From Rhizobiales bacterium Ga0077537 (GTDB lineage Bacteria; Pseudomonadota; Alphaproteobacteria; Rhizobiales; Hyphomicrobiaceae): DNA of 64,000 bases. Made by a program: the position numbers and the translations under genes. A model generated the notes under the pieces. The model was not told the origin of the DNA. It was given only the letters and a program-made list of their open reading frames with translations, and ran no database searches. The stretch's first letter is position 1, and every line of letters starts with the position of its first letter. Of this stretch, positions 1-8,464 are shown piece after piece. Where the stretch lies: positions 124,001-188,000 of the forward strand of contig LNEM01000009.1 in assembly GCA_001464955.1 (NCBI GenBank), written 5' to 3'.

Positions 1-821
1 GTCAGTCCAACAAGGGCCTCGAAGCGCGGCAGGAGTCCGTCGAGGGCTTGCGACGGACACTCGAAGCCGAAATCATTCCCCGGCTGATGCTGATCAACCG
101 ACACGCTGGAGCCGGCGAGAGCGAATTGCCTCTCGCATCCGTGGGAATCAGTGCTGCGGAGGTCGGGCATTTCACGGAGTTGCTGCTCGAGGGCGGCATT
201 GCCGACATTGGCCTGATGCTCGATGGGTTGTCGGATCGCGGCACGCCGTCCTCACGGGTGCTTCTCGATCTGCTGGCGCCTGCGGCGAGGCTGCTCGGGG
301 AATTCTGGGAGAACGACACCCGGTCGTTCGCGGAAGTCACTGTCGCGATGGGGCAATTGCAGGCCGTGCTTCGCGTCATCGATCAGAAGGCGCCGGGGCA
401 TACATTCGCGCCGCAGCTCCGGTCGATCGTGCTGATGCCGTGTCAGGGCGAGCAGCATTCTTTCCCGATCAACATTCTCGATTGGCATTTTCGCTGGTTC
501 GGCTGGCATGTCGAGACCCTCGGTTCGTTCGATCGGCGGGTCGTCGAGCCCATCCTTCGGAAACGCCATGTCAACATAATTGGACTGTCAGCGAGTCAAG
601 AAAGCTTGCTGGATCAGTTGACTTGCGATATTGACGGTTTTCGCCGGATGAGTAGAAACCGAGCGCTCGTGGTCATGGTCGGCGGGTTGGCGTTCAAGGG
701 CCGGCCGGATCTTGTATCGAGAGTGGGCGCAGACGCAACGGCAGAAGATGCGGGTGAAGCTGTGCGTATTGCTGGCCGTCTCGTGGAGCCACTCGCGGTG
801 GCCGAGGCCCCAACGATCTGA
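1..821 (+). CDS. ppaA: PpaA/AerR-type antirepressor with a SCHIC/B12-binding-like domain (5' partial)
   Basis: The frame is open from nt 3 to the TGA at 819-821, so the true start lies left of the window; the TTG at 48 is only the first start-like codon. The visible part is about 272 codons. The early segment around EAEIIPRLML and a C-terminal cobalamin-fold region (VLMPCQGEQHSFPI, DWHFRWFGWHVETLGS, HVNIIGLSAS, VVMVGGLAF) match the PpaA/AerR family. In Rhodobacter, AerR binds cobalamin and PpaA has been linked to heme; both counteract the repressor PpsR/CrtJ. It sits 81 nt upstream of ppsR on the same strand, the conserved arrangement. Which cofactor is used cannot be read from sequence. Family assignment is good; the exact symbol is by synteny. 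Confidence 0.88.
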   Translation, partial: QSNKGLEARQESVEGLRRTLEAEIIPRLMLINRHAGAGESELPLASVGISAAEVGHFTELLLEGGIADIGLMLDGLSDRGTPSSRVLLDLLAPAARLLGEFWENDTRSFAEVTVAMGQLQAVLRVIDQKAPGHTFAPQLRSIVLMPCQGEQHSFPINILDWHFRWFGWHVETLGSFDRRVVEPILRKRHVNIIGLSASQESLLDQLTCDIDGFRRMSRNRALVVMVGGLAFKGRPDLVSRVGADATAEDAGEAVRIAGRLVEPLAVAEAPTI

Positions 822-902
822 CCGGGCCGGCGGTTCTGCCACAGCCCGGACCCTACCAAGCGTTTGCTTGACGGTGAGCTGTGAGACCGGGCGGCCAGGC
901 AC

Positions 903-2306
903 GTGAAAAATCTGAAGCGATCAATCGGGGCTCTCGACGGTGACGTGGCCACCCGGCTCGCGACCACGGCGTCCGATATCACGCTGATGGTCGGCCGTGA
1001 CGGCATCGTCAAGGATCTGTCCATCGTCAACGAAAGTCTCGCAAAGGATACGGATATCGGTGCCTGGGTCGGCCGGCGGTGGATCGATACCGTGACCATC
1101 GAGAGCAAGCCGAAGATCGAGCAACTGCTCAAGGACGCCTCGAGCGGGGCGACGAATTGGCGGCAGGTCAATCATCCGTCGCTGGCTGGCCGTCCGGATC
1201 TTCCTGTCCGCTATGCCACGATGATGTTGCGGCCGAACGGGCCCTTCATTGCTCTCGGCCGGGAGCTGAGATCGGTCTCCGTCATCCAGCAGAAGCTCCT
1301 CGAGGCGCAACAGGCGGTCGAGCGCGAGTATGCGCGGGTCCGGCAGGCCGAGATGCGCTATCGGCTGCTGTTTCAAATGTCGATCGAGGCGTGCGTCATC
1401 CTTGATGCCGCTACACTCAGGATCACGGACATCAACCCGGCCGCCCAGCGGCTGCTCGGTGCCCTGACCAAGCGCGTCGCCGGCAAGACGTTTACGGAGT
1501 TCTTCGAGGGGCCGGGACAGGCAAACGTGCAACGGCTGGTGGACAGTCTGCGGACGAGCGGTCAGGCGGATGCGGTGACCGTCAGGCTTGGGCCGGGCGG
1601 GGCCGACGTCCGGGTGTCGGGCTCCATGTTCCGGCAGGAGGGTGGCCCTCAACTCCTTGTACAACTCGCTCCGGTCGGTGGGCAGAGTCAGTCGGTGGTG
1701 GACGACTCTACGGGATCGCTGAAGCTTCTCGTCGAGCGTATCCCCGATGCGTTCGTGATGACCGATTCGGACCTGCGAATCCTGACCGGAAACGAAGCGT
1801 TCCTCAATCTCACCCAGCAGGCGGCGCCGGATCAGATCAAGGGGCAGCCGATCGATCGCTGGGTCGGGCGGTCGTCGGCGGAAGTCAATCTGCTGGTGGC
1901 CAGTCTGCGGGACTATGGCTCGGTTCGCCGATTCCCCACGATCGTGCGGGGCGAACTCGGAGTGATCGAAGACGTCGAAATCTCGGCCGTTCTCGTCGAG
2001 AACGCGGCGCATCCAAACATCGGCCTCGCGATCCGGACGGCCGGGCCGAGTGCGACCGTCGATGGCACCGATACAGGGCAGCTTCCCTATACCACGTCGC
2101 AACTCAAAGGCCTGGTCGGGCAGGTGCCGCTCAAGCAGATCGTCCGCGAGACGACGGATCTCATCGAGCGGATGTGCATCGAGGCCGCTCTGCAGATCGT
2201 GGGCGACAACAGGGCGTCGGCGGCGGAGATGTTGGGCGTAAGTCGGCAAAGTCTCTATCTGAAGTTGCGGCGCTATGGTCTCGGAGACCTCGATAACGCC
2301 GAGTGA
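903..2306 (+). CDS. ppsR: PpsR/CrtJ transcriptional repressor of photosynthesis genes
   Basis: 467 aa from a GTG start. An N-terminal PAS-like region (about 20-125) is followed by a Q-linker helix (about 125-152), PAS1 (about 153-255), PAS2 (about 272-378) and a Fis-type HTH at the C-terminus (EMLGVSRQSLYLKLRRYGL). This is the PpsR/CrtJ layout; the family represses bch, crt and puc genes at TGT-N12-ACA sites. Only two cysteines are present: C164 early in PAS1, and C425 just before the HTH, matching the HTH-linked redox cysteine of Rhodobacter PpsR/CrtJ. I see no cysteine at the end of PAS1 (about 240-256), where the second Rhodobacter redox cysteine is expected. ppaA lies upstream and bphO-bphP downstream, as in phytochrome-controlled PpsR systems of Rhodopseudomonas and Bradyrhizobium. 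Confidence 0.96.
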   Translation: MKNLKRSIGALDGDVATRLATTASDITLMVGRDGIVKDLSIVNESLAKDTDIGAWVGRRWIDTVTIESKPKIEQLLKDASSGATNWRQVNHPSLAGRPDLPVRYATMMLRPNGPFIALGRELRSVSVIQQKLLEAQQAVEREYARVRQAEMRYRLLFQMSIEACVILDAATLRITDINPAAQRLLGALTKRVAGKTFTEFFEGPGQANVQRLVDSLRTSGQADAVTVRLGPGGADVRVSGSMFRQEGGPQLLVQLAPVGGQSQSVVDDSTGSLKLLVERIPDAFVMTDSDLRILTGNEAFLNLTQQAAPDQIKGQPIDRWVGRSSAEVNLLVASLRDYGSVRRFPTIVRGELGVIEDVEISAVLVENAAHPNIGLAIRTAGPSATVDGTDTGQLPYTTSQLKGLVGQVPLKQIVRETTDLIERMCIEAALQIVGDNRASAAEMLGVSRQSLYLKLRRYGLGDLDNAE

Positions 2307-2433
2307 TGCCGGTGGGCCGTGGCGCAATGGGCGCTCTGACGGCTTCGATTCTCGGAACATTGAGATTACACTCGGTAATCCAGGGCGCGGCTGCGCCCGT
2401 AGTTCGTTGGCTGTGAACAACCAGGTGTCTGCC

Positions 2434-2985
2434 ATGTCGTTGCGTCAAGTTCTGCAACGCGAGACGTCGGATCTTCACCGCATGCTCGACGAATTGGCCG
2501 AGCAACGGGGGTTCTTCAAATCGCGTGTGTCCTACGGCGCGTGGCTGCATGCGACAACGGCGTTCCATCGCGAGGTGGCGCGCGCACTCCAGGCAGGTGG
2601 ATTCGGCGACATGGTTGATGACGATCGCGTCGTACTCCTGCTCGAAGATCTGGGCGATCTCGGCCTGGTGCCGGGACCGGCTCCTATTGGAGGGCGTCTG
2701 GAGATCGGGTCGTCGGCGGATCTCCTCGGCGTGACGTACGTCGTCGAGGGCGCGGCACTCGGTTCGCGGGTTCTCTACAAGCGAGCCCAGGCGCTTGGTC
2801 TGTCGGCGGCATTCGGGGCCCGCTTCCTGGCGGCCGAGGCGGCGGATCTCGAGGCGTGGCGCGAGACGGTCGCGAGGCTGGACGAGGCAGATCTCGCCGA
2901 GACGGACCGGATGCGTGCCATCAGAGCCGGCAGAATGGCGTTCGAGTTTGCCCGGGAGTGTCTCGATGGCAGACGATGCACCTGA
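2434..2985 (+). CDS. bphO: Biliverdin-producing heme oxygenase
   Basis: 183 aa. The early histidine in RETSDLHRMLDELAE fits the proximal heme ligand, and GVTYVVEGAALGSRVLYK fits the distal-helix glycine-rich segment of BphO/HemO-type heme oxygenases. The reaction opens heme to biliverdin IXalpha, the chromophore of the phytochrome encoded next. The frame is open back into the end of ppsR, but homology starts near MSLRQVLQRE, so ATG 2434 is chosen; GTG 2413 is a weaker alternative. Its end overlaps the bphP start by 20 nt, implying translational coupling of chromophore and apoprotein synthesis. The intergenic stretch after ppsR (about 127 nt) could hold a promoter, but I see no PpsR box there. 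Confidence 0.9.
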   Translation: MSLRQVLQRETSDLHRMLDELAEQRGFFKSRVSYGAWLHATTAFHREVARALQAGGFGDMVDDDRVVLLLEDLGDLGLVPGPAPIGGRLEIGSSADLLGVTYVVEGAALGSRVLYKRAQALGLSAAFGARFLAAEAADLEAWRETVARLDEADLAETDRMRAIRAGRMAFEFARECLDGRRCT

Positions 2986-5515
2986 CGGTCTCGCACTCGA
3001 TCTTACGGCGTGCGATCGCGAACCGATCCACATTCCCGGGCTCATTCAACCGCTCGGGTTCCTTATCGCGTGCAACAGCGAAACATGGACGATCTCTCAC
3101 ATCTCGTGCAACGCAACCGCATTCGCGCCCGAGCCGCCAGCGCTGATCGGGAAGCATGCGCGAGATGTGATCGGCAGGGATGCGTTCCACGCGCTGACGA
3201 ATGCGCTTGCCGGCGCCAGTGCGCCGTCGCTTCCGGGGCGTGCCATCGGCGTGCGCCTGCCGAACGGGCGGGACTACGACGTCGTCGCCCACGTGCATCG
3301 TGGTGTCGCGATCTTCGAGTTCGAGCCGACACCGCCGGATGTCGTGCAAGGTACGCCGCTGCTTCTGGTGCGCAGCATGCTGATGCGCATTCAGGGTGCC
3401 GACACCATCGCCGCGATCTGTGCGGTCGCCGTGCAGCAATTGCGCGCCCTGATCGATTTCGATCGGGTCATGGTCTACCGTTTTCTCCCCGATGGCGCGG
3501 GGACCGTCATCGCGGAGAGTCGCGCCGACGGTGTGCCTTCGTTCCTCGGCCATCACTATCCGGCGTCCGATATTCCCCGGCAGGCGCGGGATCTCTATCT
3601 GAAGAACTGGCTCCGCTACATCGCCGACGTGGACGCAGTCTCGGTCGCCGTCGCGGGACAGGCAGATGCCGCGCCGCTCGACATGAGCTTCTGCTCGCTG
3701 CGCAGCGTGTCGCCGATCCACATCCGATACCTGAAGAACATGGACGTCGGGGCATCACTTTCGATCTCGATCGTGGTGGCCGGAGCGCTCTGGGGATTGA
3801 TCGCCTGCCACAATCGACGTCCACGCCGACTGCTGGCCGATACGCGGCTTGCGGCTGAATTCTTCGGGCAGACATTCTCTCTGCAACTCCAGACACTGGC
3901 GCGGGCCGACGTGTCGGAATTGCTGAGGGCGGCGAAGCAGTCGATCGACCGGATCGTGGTGTCGCTGCCGCCGGGCGGTTCACTTTCGGAGAGCTTCGCC
4001 GCCAAGATGCCGGAGCTCAGAAAGCTCATTCCTTGCGACGGCGTCGCGCTGTGGTTCGAAGGGAAGCTCACGACGACAGGTTCGTGTCCGCCGGACGACG
4101 ATATTCCGCAAATCGCGGCGGTGCTCGCTCAGCGCGGAACCACGTCGGTCCATGCAACACACGAGATCAGCCAACTCTACGATGGGGCCGCTGCCTTCGC
4201 GCCGCAGGCGAGCGGATTGATGGCCGTGCCGCTCTCGCGGGCGCCAGAGCATTACCTCATGCTGTTTCGGCGGGAGTTCGTCCACACCATCGACTGGGCC
4301 GGAAATCCGTCGAAGACGTTCGATAGCGAGGATGGGCTGCTGACACCCCGCGCCAGCTTCGAGATCTGGCGGGAGGAAGTCCGGGGGCAATCGCGCGTCT
4401 GGGAACCGCACGACTGTCTGACCGGGGAGGCGCTCCGAATCGCGCTTCTCGAGATCGTGCTCAAGTACAACGAGGTCGTCGCCGAGGAGCGCGCCAAGGC
4501 CGAGCGGCGCCAACGGATACAGACCGAGGAGTTCCGTCATCGTGTGAAGAACGCGCTGGCGCTGATCGGAGCGCTGGTGGCGCAGAGCCGGGTACAGCAC
4601 GACGATGTCGGCGCCTTCGTGAGTGAACTCGAGGGGCGAATCAGAGCACTCGCGCTCGCCCACGATCTGGCGAGCCGGCCGGGAGCGCTCGAACTTGCGC
4701 AACTCGTTGCAATCGAGCTGTCGCCTTACGCAAGTAAGGAGCCGGGCCGCATCACGACGGCCGGGCCACCGGTCGCGCTGAGGGAGACCAGCGCCAGTGC
4801 CATGGCGCTGGTGGTGCACGAACTCGCGACCAACGCCTCGAAACACGGTGCGCTGAGCAACGCCGAGGGCCGGCTGTCGGTCCGGTGGTCGCTCACGGAC
4901 GACGGCGGTTGCTCGCTCATGTGGCACGAGAGCGGCGGACCGCCAGTGCGCGTTCCGAACGCCATGGGCTTCGGCATGCAGCTCATCGGGCGTCAGGTGC
5001 CGTTCGAACTCGGCGGGCGAGCCAACATCGACTTCGCTCCCGATGGGATCAAGGTGGAATTCTGGCTGCCGCCCGATCAGATCGGGGCCGGGGACGCAAG
5101 CCAGGGCGCCATGCCGGGGGTTCCGGTCGAGATCGATCTGGAGCCGTTGCAAGGGCATTCGGTGCTGCTCGTCGAGGATAGCCTCGTCGTCGCGATGGAG
5201 CTCGAGGACAAGCTCAAGAAGCTCGGTGCAGGCGCCGTCTACATGGCCGGCACGATCGAGCGGGCGCTCGCGGCCGTGGAGGAGCATGGCGTCGACCTCG
5301 CCCTGCTCGACATCAATCTCAAGGGCACCAAATCGTTCGCTGTCGCCGATGTTCTTGTGCAGCGCGGAATCCCGTTCGCATTTGCAACCGGATACGGGGT
5401 CGAAGGACAGCGCCCGCGTCGTTTCAAGGGGATTCCGGTGCTGTCTAAACCCTACGACAGGCATCGGTTGGCAGGCATTCTCGCGGCCACGCTGCAAGCG
5501 AAGTCCGAAGCGTAA
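2966..5515 (+). CDS. bphP: Bacteriophytochrome hybrid histidine kinase (PAS-GAF-PHY-HWE kinase-receiver)
   Basis: 849 aa from ATG 2966. C16 in TACDREPIHIPG is the biliverdin-attachment cysteine expected in bacteriophytochromes. PAS is about 18-120; GAF about 135-310, with the PASDIP signature at 199-204 and H252 in SPIHIRYLKNMDVG; PHY about 320-505, with the tongue motif PRASF at 461-465. The kinase is of the HWE type: H525 in EEFRHRVKN, N-box around VVHELATNASKHG (616-628) and WHE at 653-655. A receiver follows (about 730-840) with D782 as phosphoacceptor and K828. This red/far-red photosensor probably sets PpsR activity and/or phosphorylates the response regulator encoded next. Light state and output polarity cannot be read from sequence. 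Confidence 0.95.
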   Translation: MADDAPDGLALDLTACDREPIHIPGLIQPLGFLIACNSETWTISHISCNATAFAPEPPALIGKHARDVIGRDAFHALTNALAGASAPSLPGRAIGVRLPNGRDYDVVAHVHRGVAIFEFEPTPPDVVQGTPLLLVRSMLMRIQGADTIAAICAVAVQQLRALIDFDRVMVYRFLPDGAGTVIAESRADGVPSFLGHHYPASDIPRQARDLYLKNWLRYIADVDAVSVAVAGQADAAPLDMSFCSLRSVSPIHIRYLKNMDVGASLSISIVVAGALWGLIACHNRRPRRLLADTRLAAEFFGQTFSLQLQTLARADVSELLRAAKQSIDRIVVSLPPGGSLSESFAAKMPELRKLIPCDGVALWFEGKLTTTGSCPPDDDIPQIAAVLAQRGTTSVHATHEISQLYDGAAAFAPQASGLMAVPLSRAPEHYLMLFRREFVHTIDWAGNPSKTFDSEDGLLTPRASFEIWREEVRGQSRVWEPHDCLTGEALRIALLEIVLKYNEVVAEERAKAERRQRIQTEEFRHRVKNALALIGALVAQSRVQHDDVGAFVSELEGRIRALALAHDLASRPGALELAQLVAIELSPYASKEPGRITTAGPPVALRETSASAMALVVHELATNASKHGALSNAEGRLSVRWSLTDDGGCSLMWHESGGPPVRVPNAMGFGMQLIGRQVPFELGGRANIDFAPDGIKVEFWLPPDQIGAGDASQGAMPGVPVEIDLEPLQGHSVLLVEDSLVVAMELEDKLKKLGAGAVYMAGTIERALAAVEEHGVDLALLDINLKGTKSFAVADVLVQRGIPFAFATGYGVEGQRPRRFKGIPVLSKPYDRHRLAGILAATLQAKSEA

Positions 5516-5625
5516 GCCGGCGATGAAACCGAGTGTTCAGGGGCCCCATCGCACCCCCTTTCCCTCCCGGGCTTAACGACGCTACATTGGCGTTCAAATG
5601 CAAGGGTGCAAAACCTGAAGCAGGG

Positions 5626-6252
5626 ATGAAGCGCATGGAGCCCAGGATCAATCTGGCGCTTGTCGATGACGACGCAGTGTTCCTCTTCGAGTTCGCGCAG
5701 CGGCTGGCCAGACGCGGACTGAACGTGCGGAGTTTTCGAGACGGCGAGGCGCTGCTCGACGAAATCGAGCAGGGTGTGGCGTTCGATTGCGTGTGCGCCG
5801 ATGTCAGGATGCCCGGGCTTTCGGGTCTCGACCTGCAAAACGTGTTGGTTCAGCGCGATTATTCCCTGCCTATCATTCTCTTCACCGGCTATGGCGAGGT
5901 CGAACTCGCGGTCGCCTCCATGAAAGCGGGCGCCTACGATTTCGTGGCCAAGCCCATCGACGAGGCGCGGCTGATCGCGAGCATCGAGGCGGCAGCCAAA
6001 GTGCGTCGCACGGCGTCGCTTAAACGCCGCGAGAATGCGCGCGTCTCGGACCGGATCGCGGAACTGAGCGAGCGGCAGCGGCAGGTCCTCGATCTGATGA
6101 TCAAGGGGATGACCAGCAAGCAGATCGCGTCGAGCCTGAACATCAATCATCGCACGGTCGAGAACTACCGGGCCACCGTCATGGAGCGGATCGGCGTCGG
6201 CAGCGTGGCGCAACTCGTGCGCGTCGTGATGGATCTCGAGCGGGACCGCTAG
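5626..6252 (+). CDS. FixJ/LuxR-type response regulator next to bphP
   Basis: 208 aa from ATG 5626; ATG 5635 is equally possible and the frame is open further upstream without homology. The receiver (about 8-122) has the acidic pocket at D14-D16, phosphoacceptor D59 in ADVRMPG and K109. A LuxR/GerE HTH follows (about 145-205: LSERQRQVLDLMIKG, IASSLNINHRTVENYR). FixJ-type regulators activate or repress sigma70 promoters once phosphorylated. It lies 110 nt after bphP on the same strand and ends 186 nt before crtE, so the hybrid phytochrome kinase is the obvious candidate partner; that pairing is inferred. No specific target box was identified. Confidence 0.88.
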   Translation: MKRMEPRINLALVDDDAVFLFEFAQRLARRGLNVRSFRDGEALLDEIEQGVAFDCVCADVRMPGLSGLDLQNVLVQRDYSLPIILFTGYGEVELAVASMKAGAYDFVAKPIDEARLIASIEAAAKVRRTASLKRRENARVSDRIAELSERQRQVLDLMIKGMTSKQIASSLNINHRTVENYRATVMERIGVGSVAQLVRVVMDLERDR

Positions 6253-6375
6253 TCCCGCACTCGCGGAAAGAGCCCAAAACTCAGCAGCTTGCTCGCGTCG
6301 CCGCCGGCGGCCCGCGCAGGTCGTGCCGATCGACGCCGATGACGCGAGATCGGCGTTGATCTGGGCGGCTCTGTG

Positions 6376-6393
6376 TGTAAACATAATTGGACA
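6376..6393 (+). promoter_or_regulatory. PpsR/CrtJ operator upstream of crtE
   Basis: TGTAAACATAATTGGACA is an exact TGT-N12-ACA match to the PpsR/CrtJ consensus, 45 nt upstream of the crtE ATG, in a locally AT-rich stretch. A second half-site (TGT at 6401-6403) follows 7 nt later without a matching ACA. PpsR often binds paired sites. Since ppsR is encoded 4 kb upstream, repression of crtE-bchIDO from this box is likely. Confidence 0.75.
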
Positions 6394-6438
6394 GATTGCA
6401 TGTAACATATCCATTCCCACTGGGGAGGCTCAGGTCCG

Positions 6439-7305
6439 ATGGACGTAAAAGCCGAGGTCGAGAGAAAGCTCGAAGCCGCAGTGTCGCGGGCGTCGCGGGA
6501 CGTCTGTCCTCCGGGATTGGCCTCGGCGGTGAGCTACGCGGTGTTCCCTGGCGGAGCGCGCATACGACCGCTCCTCTGCCTCGGTGTGGCGCAGGCCTGT
6601 GGCAACGTCGGGGACGCTGCACTGTCCGGTGCCGCGGCGATCGAGATGCTGCATTGCGCCTCGCTGGTCCACGACGATCTGCCGTGCTTCGACGATGCCG
6701 ATACGCGACGCGGCAAGCCGACCGTACATCGGGCGTTCGGGCAGCCGCTCGCCGTGCTCGCGGGGGACGCGCTGATCGTGCTCGCCTTCGAGACGGTGGC
6801 GACGGCCTGTCAGGACGACCCGCGCCGCCTGCCGGCCATGGTCGGGATCCTGTCACGATCGGTCGGCATGACGTCGGGGCTCATTGCGGGACAAGCGTGG
6901 GAATCGGAGGCGGAGGTCGCCGTCGGGACCTATCACGCGGCAAAGACAGGGGCGCTGTTCGTGGCGGCTGCCATGATGGGTGCGGCAAGTGCGGGCGCGG
7001 ATGCGGCCGCGTGGAAGGATTTCGGCTCGTTGCTCGGCGAAGCCTATCAGGTTGCCGACGATATCCGGGATGCCACGTCGACGGAGGGCGAACTCGGAAA
7101 GCCGGTCGGGCGCGATGCTGCGCTCGGGCGTCCCACCGCCGTCAATCACCTCGGCCTCGGTGGCGCGGTGGCGCATCTCGACCGCCTCATCGACCGCGCG
7201 TTGCAGGCCGTGCCCGCGTGCCCGGGGCAAGTGCCGTTTCGTGAGAAGGTGCGGGCCGAGGTGCGATGGTTCGTGCCGAAGGACCATGCACAGTTCGCAG
7301 CCTGA
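6439..7305 (+). CDS. crtE: Geranylgeranyl diphosphate synthase
   Basis: 288 aa trans-prenyltransferase. The first aspartate-rich motif is DDLPCFD (79-85) and the second is DDIRD (207-211); GGARIRPLL near 38-46 supplies the diphosphate-binding Lys/Arg region. It condenses FPP and IPP to GGPP, used for carotenoids and for the (bacterio)chlorophyll tail attached by BchG and reduced by BchP, both encoded downstream. It stands at the head of the crtE-bchIDO block, 20 nt before bchI, behind a perfect PpsR box. FPP synthase IspA has the same fold, but the photosynthesis context favours CrtE. Confidence 0.93.
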   Translation: MDVKAEVERKLEAAVSRASRDVCPPGLASAVSYAVFPGGARIRPLLCLGVAQACGNVGDAALSGAAAIEMLHCASLVHDDLPCFDDADTRRGKPTVHRAFGQPLAVLAGDALIVLAFETVATACQDDPRRLPAMVGILSRSVGMTSGLIAGQAWESEAEVAVGTYHAAKTGALFVAAAMMGAASAGADAAAWKDFGSLLGEAYQVADDIRDATSTEGELGKPVGRDAALGRPTAVNHLGLGGAVAHLDRLIDRALQAVPACPGQVPFREKVRAEVRWFVPKDHAQFAA

Positions 7306-7324
7306 ACCGGAACGAGAGGTTGGC

Positions 7325-8464
7325 ATGATCCTCAAGATCGAGGGCGAGGGCGCAGATCTGAGTGCTCTCGAAGGGGAAACTGGACACTCGGACGCGTTCG
7401 TGGACCGCCAGAGCCGGGCGTCAGCGCGCACGGCGAGCGATGGAGCCGCGGCCTATCCGTTCGCCGCGATCGTCGGTCAGGACGAGATGCGGACCGCACT
7501 CCTCGTGGCGGCCGTCGATCCGAGCGTCGGCGGTGTGCTGGTTCTCGGCGACAGAGGCACAGGAAAATCGACTGCCGTTCGATCCCTCGCGGCGCTGTTG
7601 CCGCCGCTCGAGGTCATCGAAGGTTGCGCCTATGCCTGCGATCCAGCGTCAGGCTCCGTCTGCTCCGATTGTGCCGCGCACGGGCGCGACCGCTCGCGGA
7701 GCATTGGGCGTGTGCCGGTGCCGATGGTCGATCTGCCACTCGGCGTGACAGAGGATCGGGTACTCGGTGGGCTCGATCTCGAGCGGGCGCTCGCGGAAGG
7801 CGTGAAGGCGTTCCAGCCGGGGCTTCTTGCGCGTGCGAATCGCGGATTTCTCTACGTCGACGAGGTGAACCTCCTCGAAGACCATCTCGTCGACCTGCTG
7901 ATCGACGTGGCTGCCTCGGGCGTCAATATCTTCGAGCGGGATGGCCTCAGCGTGCGGCACCCGGCAAAGTTCGTTCTGGTCGGCAGCGGCAACCCGGAGG
8001 AGGGCGAGCTCAGACCACAGCTGCTCGACCGGTTCGGGCTCGCGGTCGACGTCAGAACGCCGGAGGACATCGCGCTCAGGGTCGAGATCGTCAAGCGGCG
8101 CGATGCCTACGAGCGTGACAGGTCGGCGTTCGCGGAGCGGTTCGCGGACGAACAGGATCGAATCCGACGGCGGATCGTCGATGCCCGCGCGCGTCTGCCA
8201 CATGTTCTGGTTCCGGACGCGGTTCTCGAGGCCAGTGCGCGGCTCTGCGTGGCCCTCGGCACGGACGGGGTGCGGGGCGAACTGACCTTGATGCGAGCGG
8301 CACGGGCGCTGGCGGCGCTCGATGGATGCGACGAGGTCTCCATGGCTCACGCGCGTGGCGCGGCACCGGGCGCGCTGGCGCATCGGCTGCGGAGGAACCC
8401 GCTCGACGAGTCGGGCTCTGGCGTGCGGGTAGCGCGCATGGCTGGCGAATTGCTCGGGGGATGA
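7325..8464 (+). CDS. bchI: Magnesium chelatase ATPase subunit I
   Basis: 379 aa AAA+ ATPase. Walker A is GDRGTGKS (75-82) and Walker B is YVDEVN (177-182). The family insert with cysteines (CAYACDPASGSVCSDC) and LRPQLLDRFGL are typical of BchI. With BchD and BchH it inserts Mg2+ into protoporphyrin IX, the first committed step of bacteriochlorophyll synthesis. ATG 7325 is chosen because the frame otherwise runs back into crtE; the first about 43 residues are poorly conserved before YPFAAIVGQDEM. Its TGA overlaps the bchD ATG (ATGA), a coupled I-D pair. bchH is not in the window. Confidence 0.97.
   Translation: MILKIEGEGADLSALEGETGHSDAFVDRQSRASARTASDGAAAYPFAAIVGQDEMRTALLVAAVDPSVGGVLVLGDRGTGKSTAVRSLAALLPPLEVIEGCAYACDPASGSVCSDCAAHGRDRSRSIGRVPVPMVDLPLGVTEDRVLGGLDLERALAEGVKAFQPGLLARANRGFLYVDEVNLLEDHLVDLLIDVAASGVNIFERDGLSVRHPAKFVLVGSGNPEEGELRPQLLDRFGLAVDVRTPEDIALRVEIVKRRDAYERDRSAFAERFADEQDRIRRRIVDARARLPHVLVPDAVLEASARLCVALGTDGVRGELTLMRAARALAALDGCDEVSMAHARGAAPGALAHRLRRNPLDESGSGVRVARMAGELLGG

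Noticed and set aside
569-586. TGT-N12-ACT resembling a PpsR box
   Set aside because: It lies inside the ppaA coding sequence (HVNIIGL), lacks the ACA half and has no gene start nearby.
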